Assembly (NCBI RefSeq): GCF_017654505.1
Contig: NC_054541.1
Span: 50,309,986-50,373,985 of the forward strand
From: Polyodon spathula
Taxonomy: Eukaryota > Chordata > Actinopteri > Acipenseriformes > Polyodontidae
Length of the DNA stretch: 64,000 nt
Reading direction: 5' to 3'
A program made the position numbers and the translations under genes. Positions 58,796-64,000 of this stretch are shown here, one piece after another. Every line of letters starts with the position of its first letter. Position 1 is the first letter of the stretch. The notes beneath the pieces are model-generated. The model made no database searches, was not told the DNA's origin, and saw only the letters and a list, made by a program, of their open reading frames with translations.

Positions 58796-59885
58796 GTGCT
58801 CAGTCTCTCAGCTCTAACCACTAGACCACCCTGCCTCCCTCCCAGTCTCTCAGCTCTAACCACTAGACCACACTGCCTCCCTCCCAGTCTCTCAGCTCTA
58901 ACCACTAGACCACCCTGCCTCCCTCCCAGTCTCTCAGCTCTCACCACTAGACCACCCTGCCTCCCTCCCAGTCTCTCAGCTCTAACCACTAGACCACACT
59001 GCCTCCCTCCCAGTCTCTCAGCTCTAACCCACTGCCTGTCCAGTCCCTCAGCTCTAACCACTAGACCCCCTCCCTCCCAGTCAGCTCAGCTCCCCCCCCC
59101 CCCCCCCCCCCCCCTCTCACCACTAGACCACACTGCCTCCCTCCCAGTCTCTCAGCTCTAACCACTAGACCACACTGCCTCCCCTCCCAGTCTCTCAGCT
59201 CTAACCACTAGACCACACTGCCTCCCTCCCAGTCTCTCAGCTCTAACCACTAGACCACCCTGCCTCCCTCCCAGTCTCTCAGCTCTAACCACTAGACCAC
59301 CCTGCCTCCCTCCCAGTCTCTCAGCTCTAACCACTAGACCACACTGCCTCCCTCCCAGTCCCTCAGCTCTAACCACTAACCACACTGCCTCCCTCCCAAT
59401 CTCTCAGCTCTAACCACTAGAACACACTGCCTCCCTCCCAGTCCCTCAGCTCTAACCACTAGACCACACTGCCCTCCCTCCCAGTCTCTCAGCAAGTCGA
59501 GACGGAGGGGGTCAGAGAGTCCAGATCGGATTGGGTGGTCCCTGTCCTGTAAGTCAGGGGTTATGGGTCTCGAAATTGGTGATCTTGTGTGATGTAAAGA
59601 GGAGGGAGGGTTTGTGTGAGGGAGGAGGTCCTGGAAACTGGTGGCATGAAGGGCACTGCCTGGAGTCCCATCTCTCAGCTCTAACCACTAACCAGAGTCA
59701 CTACTACTGCCTCCTATCCCAATCCCTCAGCTTAGCGGGAGTCGAGATTGACCACTAGACCACACTGCCTCCCTCCCAATCCCTCAGCTCTAACCACTAG
59801 ACCACACTGCCTCCCTCCCAGTCTCTCAGCTCTAACCACTAGACCACAATGCCTCCCTCCCTGTCCCTCAGCTCTAACCACTAAA
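58796..59885. repeat. 42-bp minisatellite carrying tRNA-like A boxes
   Basis: About 22 units of CTCTCAGCTCTAACCACTAG plus ACCACACTGCCTCCCTCCCAGT. It is interrupted by a run of about 20 C at 59092-59113 and by non-repeat sequence at about 59495-59660. On the minus strand each unit reads TGGTCTAGTGGTTAGAGCT, similar to a tRNA A box. Further units occur at 62335-62505. Confidence 0.93.
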
Positions 59886-60056
59886 CCACACTAAACTTGA
59901 ATCTGTCTATAATTGTGCTGCCATGTTAGTGGATCCTACAATAAGGCTGGTAAACACCTGCTTAAAAATCAATCTCCATAAAGTTGTTATATCTGATACC
60001 GTGTCCTTGTATATATTGCTTTTAGATAATTACTATTGGGTTGTGTCAATCTGTAC

Positions 60057-60119
60057 CTGTATTCCAACCTCCTGATCAGCTGGGCGTTGTCTGGGGCAAG
60101 AGCCAGCTCAGAGGCTCCC
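60057..60119 (-). CDS. 63-nt exon of an unidentified gene
   Basis: Acceptor TTGGCTCTACAG, donor AATACAG-GTACAG. Phase 2 out joins the phase 2 entry of 53387-53522 to give the continuous peptide ASELALAPDNAQLIRRLEYR and then LQSLHEKL. This reads like one amphipathic helix, which supports both exons. The preceding exon was not found. The product is not recognised. Confidence 0.5.
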
Positions 60120-60653
60120 CTGTAGAGCCAACACCGCCACACTTCACAGCCCCATTGCCATGCAACCCATCAATGTATAAACAGGCCAGTCCTTGCTAAA
60201 CCCGGAATTCGAGAAGAGCAGGCTTCAGGGTGGACTGGCTGCACGGACAGAATGAAGAAAAAAACCCTGCTGATTAGCGTAGCTTTTACAAATGAGAGGT
60301 TTATAAATTGTTCCAGTTCTTAGGGCCAAGTTTATTGTACAATCCATCCTATACACACACAGGGAAAGATAAGAGCACACAGCACACTGTATCTCGGGGA
60401 TAGGACGTGTCAGGGTATATATATATAATATGAGAGCAAGTGAGAGAGAGGCTGTGCTCAAGCAGTTCAAGCCTACTCAATCATCCCAGCACGATTGCGC
60501 GAGGTCACTGCGCTGTTCAAATGATACACATTCATCTAGAGAGTGCTTACCAAACCCTGTATAGCAGTGATCATTAATCCAAACATAAGTAAATAGTCTT
60601 TCTGAAAGTTGCAGAACCATGAAATGTATTCAGCTTATTCTATGCTGAACGCT
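60120..60653. other. Sequence downstream of TUBGCP6, no exon seen
   Basis: A minus-strand AATAAA at 60331-60336 is a possible TUBGCP6 polyadenylation signal about 0.7 kb past its stop. If used, that 3' UTR includes the 50-bp array. Confidence 0.3.
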
Positions 60654-61070
60654 CCCCCCCTCAGGAGTCCTGGTAGTAGCTGTTGAAGTTGATTCACCTC
60701 TCCCCTCCCCTCAGGAGTCCTGGTAGTAGCTGTTGAAGTTGATTCACCTCTCCCCTCCCCTCAGGAGTCCTGGTAGTAGCTGTTGAAGTTGATTCACCTC
60801 TCCCCTCCCCTCAGGAGTCCTGGTAGTAGCTGTTGAAGTTGATTCACCTCTCCCCTCCCCTCAGGAGTCCTGGTAGTAGCTGTTGAAGTTGATTCACCTC
60901 TCCCCTCCCCTCAGGAGTCCTGGTAGTAGCTGTTGAAGTTGATTCACCTCTCCCCTCCCCTCGGGAGTCCTGGTAGTAGCTGCTGAAGTTGATTCATCCC
61001 TCCCCTCCCCTCCCCTCCCCTCAGGAGTCCTGGTAGTAGCTGTTGAAGTTGATTCACCCCTCCCCTCCCC
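60654..61070 (-). repeat. 50-bp minisatellite made from the TUBGCP6 stop-codon region
   Basis: Eight extra copies, six or seven almost identical, of a 50-bp unit (plus strand TCAGGAGTCCTGGTAGTAGC, TGTTGAAGTTGATTCACCTC, TCCCCTCCCC). On the minus strand each copy repeats the last codons of TUBGCP6 (INFNSYYQDS) with a TGA stop, followed by a G-rich spacer. The authentic end (61071-61100) has TAA. One unit (60961-61020) is 60 bp with extra CCCCTC. Confidence 0.95.
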
Positions 61071-61162
61071 TTAGGAGTCCTGGTAGTAGCTGTTGAAGTT
61101 GATTCGTAGAAGGAAGTCCTCCAAGTGTGGCTGGTAGCCTCTGTTCACCAGCTTGGTCACCA
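61071..61162 (-). CDS. tubgcp6: TUBGCP6 terminal exon
   Basis: Acceptor TTCTCCTCAG. Encodes VTKLVNRGYQPHLEDFLLRI, then NFNSYYQDS and TAA (61073-61071). Its last 30 or so bases are the seed of the downstream 50-bp array. Confidence 0.94.
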
Positions 61163-63810
61163 CTGAGGAGAAACAAACAACACAGACACTTCAGAAACTG
61201 TTTCCTGGAAATGTAAAAAACAGGATTTGGTACAGATTAGTGATTCCTACTGGACAGGAATCAAGGCTACTTGCTGTGTAAAGCAAGGGCAATCACATGC
61301 AACACTTCCCCATGCACTGTCCTGCTAGAGTGGCTCAGCCCTGCACTCAGCCCTCCATACAGGCACAAGGACAGCGGCTCAGCCCTGCACTTGGCCCTCC
61401 ACACAGGCACAAGGACAGCGGCTCAGCCCTGCACTCGGCCCTCCACACAGGCACAAGGACAGCGGCTCAGCCCTGCACTCAGCCCTCCCCACAGGCACAA
61501 GGACAGCGGCTCAGCCCTGCACTCAGCCCTCCATACAGGCACAAGGACAGCGGCTCAGCCCTGCACTCGGCCCTCCACACAGGCACAAGGACAGCGGCTC
61601 AGCCCTGCACTCAGCCCTCCCCACAGGCACAAGAACAGCGGCTCAGCCATCCCCAAGGACTGCACAGCAGCAGCAGGTCCAACAGATACATTTCAAGTAG
61701 ACCTCCTTTTTTAATTCAGTTCATCTGATGAAAATAACTTGTTAATTAGTCACTCACTGAATTTATCATAACTAAAAACACAGGGGTTGGATGCTAATCC
61801 TTAAGTGTGCTAGTGGCTTATTAACCAAACGTCAGATAACACTACTGCAGTGTCTGGATGAGTCCTGTTAAATAAACATCTGATGCTCTGCTGATAGGAA
61901 CCCATTCTGGCAACCTATATTCATGACTTGAATACGAGAGAGAGAGAGGGAGAGAGAGAGTGAGAGAGAGAGGGCAGGGTACCTTTGAAGAGGAAGTGTG
62001 AGTAGTATTTGAAGGTGCGGTAGGACTGCTGCATAACTCCGAAGCTGGGGTGCTCCACTGCCCCCTGCTGGCTACTCCAGGGCTGGGAGATGAGCTGAGC
62101 GCGGAACTTGAGGATCAGACTGAAAATGCTGTGGATGATGTTCATCACTGGGGCTGCCTTCTCCGTCAGGAGACCTCTGAGAGACGAGGGAGAGAGGAGA
62201 GAGGAGAGTGAGTGAGGGGGAGAGTGCTGTTTGTGAAATCTCATCCAAAACAACATCTGATTTGAAACAAAACAACATAACAATTATAACAAATGTCAAA
62301 ATGCTTTTAACTACTGTACAAAGTACTGTTTTAGACCACACTGCCTCCCTCCCAGCCCCTCAGCTCTAACCCCTAGATTGCTTCTCTCCTAATTTCTCAG
62401 CTTTAAACACCAGACCACAATGCCTCCCTTCCAGTCTCTCAGCTCTAACCCTTAGATTGCTTCTCTCCTTATCTCTCAGCTCTAACCCCTAGACCACAGT
62501 AGCTGTGTGGGAGTTGATTCTCCTCCTACCTGAAGATGGCCCTGTTGAGGTAGTCCGCGTGAGTGTGGTGGATGTCGTCCAGGTTGGCTGCGCTGCCCAG
62601 CTTGGTTCTGAACTCGCTCCAGGTGACATGCAGGATCTGGTTGGCGATGTAGCCCTGGATCACCTTCACAAAGTGCTGCATCTCATGGCGATAGAGCTGT
62701 AGCTGTCTGAACTGCACAGAGCTGCCCGCTCCCTTCACCATGGCTGGGGGAGAGGGGAGGGGGGGAGCAGGTGGTAATACAGAGAGAGGAAGGGGAGTAA
62801 TACACAAGATTAGCGAGAGAAGGAATGCGAGTGAAATTAAAAAAAAAAAAAAAAGTAGTATTCCAACAAAGTAACTAGAAGGTTGTTTTTTGTTTGTTTT
62901 TTTACAAATTTAAAATACAAGTAAAGAACACAAAGGGTGGTAGATACATATTGTTAGTGCTACAAGTGATATAGTGAAGAAAATAAAAAATAATTTAAAA
63001 CCTCTGCTTGGGAGGTACATAGACAGTGTGGCCCCCTACCTGCCCTCTTGAGGTGGAACCAGACGTCGCGGAGGGTCCAGACCATGTGCTTGAGCTGCAG
63101 CAGGAAGGAGAAGATGCGGTTGTACTTGTTCATGCAGCTGTCAGTGATCACGATATTCAGGGGCCAGTCCACCTGCAGGGGAGGAGCAGGTTCAAGAACT
63201 GCAGATACTCTCCTAGCAGTGATGGGAATAACACTCCCATCCATTCCTGCTTTACTACAAGACTCACCTGAGCTTGTTACCTACACACTGGGGTTAACAA
63301 AGCTCCTAGTAAAAACTAGAATGGTTGAAACTGCTATGCAATACGACTCTTATTTACATCCCTGTTCCCAGGAAACATTGCCCCCCCCCCCGACACTGCG
63401 CTGATACAGACAGGCACTGTTCTCTATTGCAGTACTAGAAAAAAAATAACTTGATAATAAAACCCTACACCTGACAGTATAGTAATTGAGACTTTCTTGT
63501 TTTTCACCATGCCAGTGGAAGGTGTGCGTGTGTGTGTAATCGCCGTACACTTCTGCACCTTGTATCTCAGCTCCAGGCAGGCGAGTGCATCGGGGGTGTG
63601 TGGGTGGAAGGTGTGTGTGTGTGTGTATAATCACTGTGTACTCCTGCACCTTGTATCTCAGCTCCAGGCAGGCGAGTGCGTCGGGGGTGTGTGGGTGGAA
63701 GGGGTGTGTGTGGTGTGTGTGTGTGTGTGGTCCACACACATCCACTACACACACGCACCCACACACATATTGTGACACATCCGGACGTTCCAGTCAGGTG
63801 GTGTGTGTGT

Positions 63811-63846
<36 letters not shown>

Positions 63847-63990
63847 ACACAGGTTGTATTCACGGAACAGAGGACGTGTCTCAACATAGAGTCCACTCAG
63901 GGGAGTGTGTTGTCCCAGCGCATTAGTCACCCCTGTGTACCTCCCTGCACTTGTATCCTCAGCTCCAGTCAGGAAGAGTGCGTCGGGGTG
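61071..63990 (-). CDS. tubgcp6: TUBGCP6, gamma-tubulin complex component 6, C-terminal exons
   Basis: GCP6 is a large Spc97/Spc98-family subunit of the gamma-tubulin ring complex; its C-terminal GRIP2 domain binds gamma-tubulin. Only the end of the gene is in the window. Exons in transcript order: the end of an exon encoding HPHTPDALACLELRYK (present in two intact copies and one damaged copy, 63559-63990), then 63172-63040, 62743-62530, 62176-61983 and 61162-61071 with stop TAA. Phases at all junctions agree. Conserved blocks: VDWPLNIVITDSC, FSFLLQLKHMVWTLRDVWFH, HEMQHFVKVIQGYIANQILH, GLLTEKAAPVMNIIHSIFS, SYRTFKYYSHFLFK, NRGYQPHLEDFLLRINF. Choice of GCP6 rather than other GCPs rests on remembered similarity of these blocks. 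The 5' end lies beyond 64000. Confidence 0.93.
61325..61655. repeat. 44-bp minisatellite in the last TUBGCP6 intron
   Basis: About seven units of GCGGCTCAGCCCTGCACTCA plus GCCCTCCACACAGGCACAAGGACA. Frames of about 145 codons are artefacts. Confidence 0.93.
61983..62176 (-). CDS. tubgcp6: TUBGCP6 exon (GRIP2 domain)
   Basis: Acceptor GTCTCTCAG, donor GTACCC. Encodes GLLTEKAAPVMNIIHSIFSL, then KFRAQLISQPW, ending TFKYYSHFLFK. Phase 2 in, phase 1 out. Confidence 0.94.
62335..62505. repeat. Diverged units of the 42-bp repeat in a TUBGCP6 intron
   Basis: ACCACACTGCCTCCCTCCCA and CTCAGCTCTAACCCCTAGA recur with ATTGCTTCTCTCCT spacers; clearly the same family as 58796-59885. Confidence 0.85.
62530..62743 (-). 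CDS. tubgcp6: TUBGCP6 exon (GRIP2 domain)
   Basis: Acceptor CTCCCCCAG, donor GTAGGA. Encodes SSVQFRQLQLYRHEMQHFVK, then QGYIANQILHVTWSEFRTKL, ending YLNRAIF. Phase 1 in, phase 2 out. Confidence 0.94.
63040..63172 (-). CDS. tubgcp6: TUBGCP6 exon (GRIP2 domain)
   Basis: Acceptor CCCCTGCAG, donor GTAGGG. Encodes VDWPLNIVITDSCMNKYNRI and QLKHMVWTLRDVWFHLKR. Phase 0 in, phase 1 out. Confidence 0.93.
63217..63364. mobile_element. Small foldback MITE, copy in TUBGCP6 intron
   Basis: Diverged relative of 35706-35869: CAGTGATGGGAATAACACTC at the left, ATACGACTCTTATTTACATC and CCTG at the right, with a shared interior (CACCTGAGCTTGTTACCTAC versus CACCTGAACCTGTTACATAC). Confidence 0.68.
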
Positions 63991-64000
63991 TGTGGGTACC
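63500..64000 (-). repeat. tubgcp6: 91-bp minisatellite duplicating a TUBGCP6 exon end, with (TG)n
   Basis: Two units 91 bp apart (donors after 63559 and after 63650, minus strand) each carry the end of a TUBGCP6 exon (TPDALACLELRYK), the donor GTGCAG and a (TG)n spacer. A third, damaged copy lies at 63937-64000 with base changes and frameshifts. A longer (TG)n stretch and unrelated sequence (63700-63930) separate it from the others. Only one of the copies can be the normal exon end. Confidence 0.85.

Overview
This is nuclear DNA of a vertebrate, most likely a ray-finned fish and perhaps a non-teleost such as a sturgeon or paddlefish. The class-level call is an inference from the repeat set: CR1-type LINEs, Tc1/mariner, a Penelope-like element, a V-SINE and fish-type LTRs. 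The genes have introns, and their exons were found by homology recall plus splice-site and reading-phase matching, because almost all long open frames in the window are tandem-repeat artefacts.

Genes, all on the minus strand. (1) NEDD1, 14 coding exons from 40324 down to 30748. The inferred exons sum to 1,938 nt (645 codons plus stop) with every junction in phase. The first intron within the coding region looks like a U12-type AT-AC intron and another has a GC donor. (2) An unidentified gene seen as two exons with compatible phase (60119-60057 and 53522-53387). (3) The C-terminal end of TUBGCP6 (exons from about 63990 down to the stop at 61071). NEDD1 and TUBGCP6 both act at the gamma-tubulin ring complex, so their proximity is notable. 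A GC-rich segment at 51056-51420 is a candidate NEDD1 promoter and non-coding first exon.

Left part (1-30 kb): no host gene recognised. It holds minisatellites (39, 59, 62, 9, 62, 22 bp units), a long hairpin (8893-9090), a V-SINE, two head-to-tail CR1 copies (one near full length with an intact esterase ORF1 and an ORF2 broken by one extra A), a 1.3-kb CA/TA microsatellite abutting a Tc1 element, and a degenerate Penelope-like element interrupted by a second Tc1.

Middle (30-44 kb): NEDD1 with intronic insertions (a piggyBac-like element containing a solo LTR, a small foldback MITE, a CR1 fragment, a 29-bp minisatellite). Upstream lie a 36-bp minisatellite and a solo LTR with a 5-bp target duplication.

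Right part (44-64 kb): a CpG-rich 30-bp array of about 4.6 kb plus a smaller block of the same unit, separated by a noisy GC-rich stretch. Then come the candidate promoter, further minisatellites (33, 34, 42, 50, 44 bp) and TUBGCP6. Two of the right-hand minisatellites incorporate TUBGCP6 coding sequence: one copies the stop-codon end, the other copies an exon end with its splice donor.
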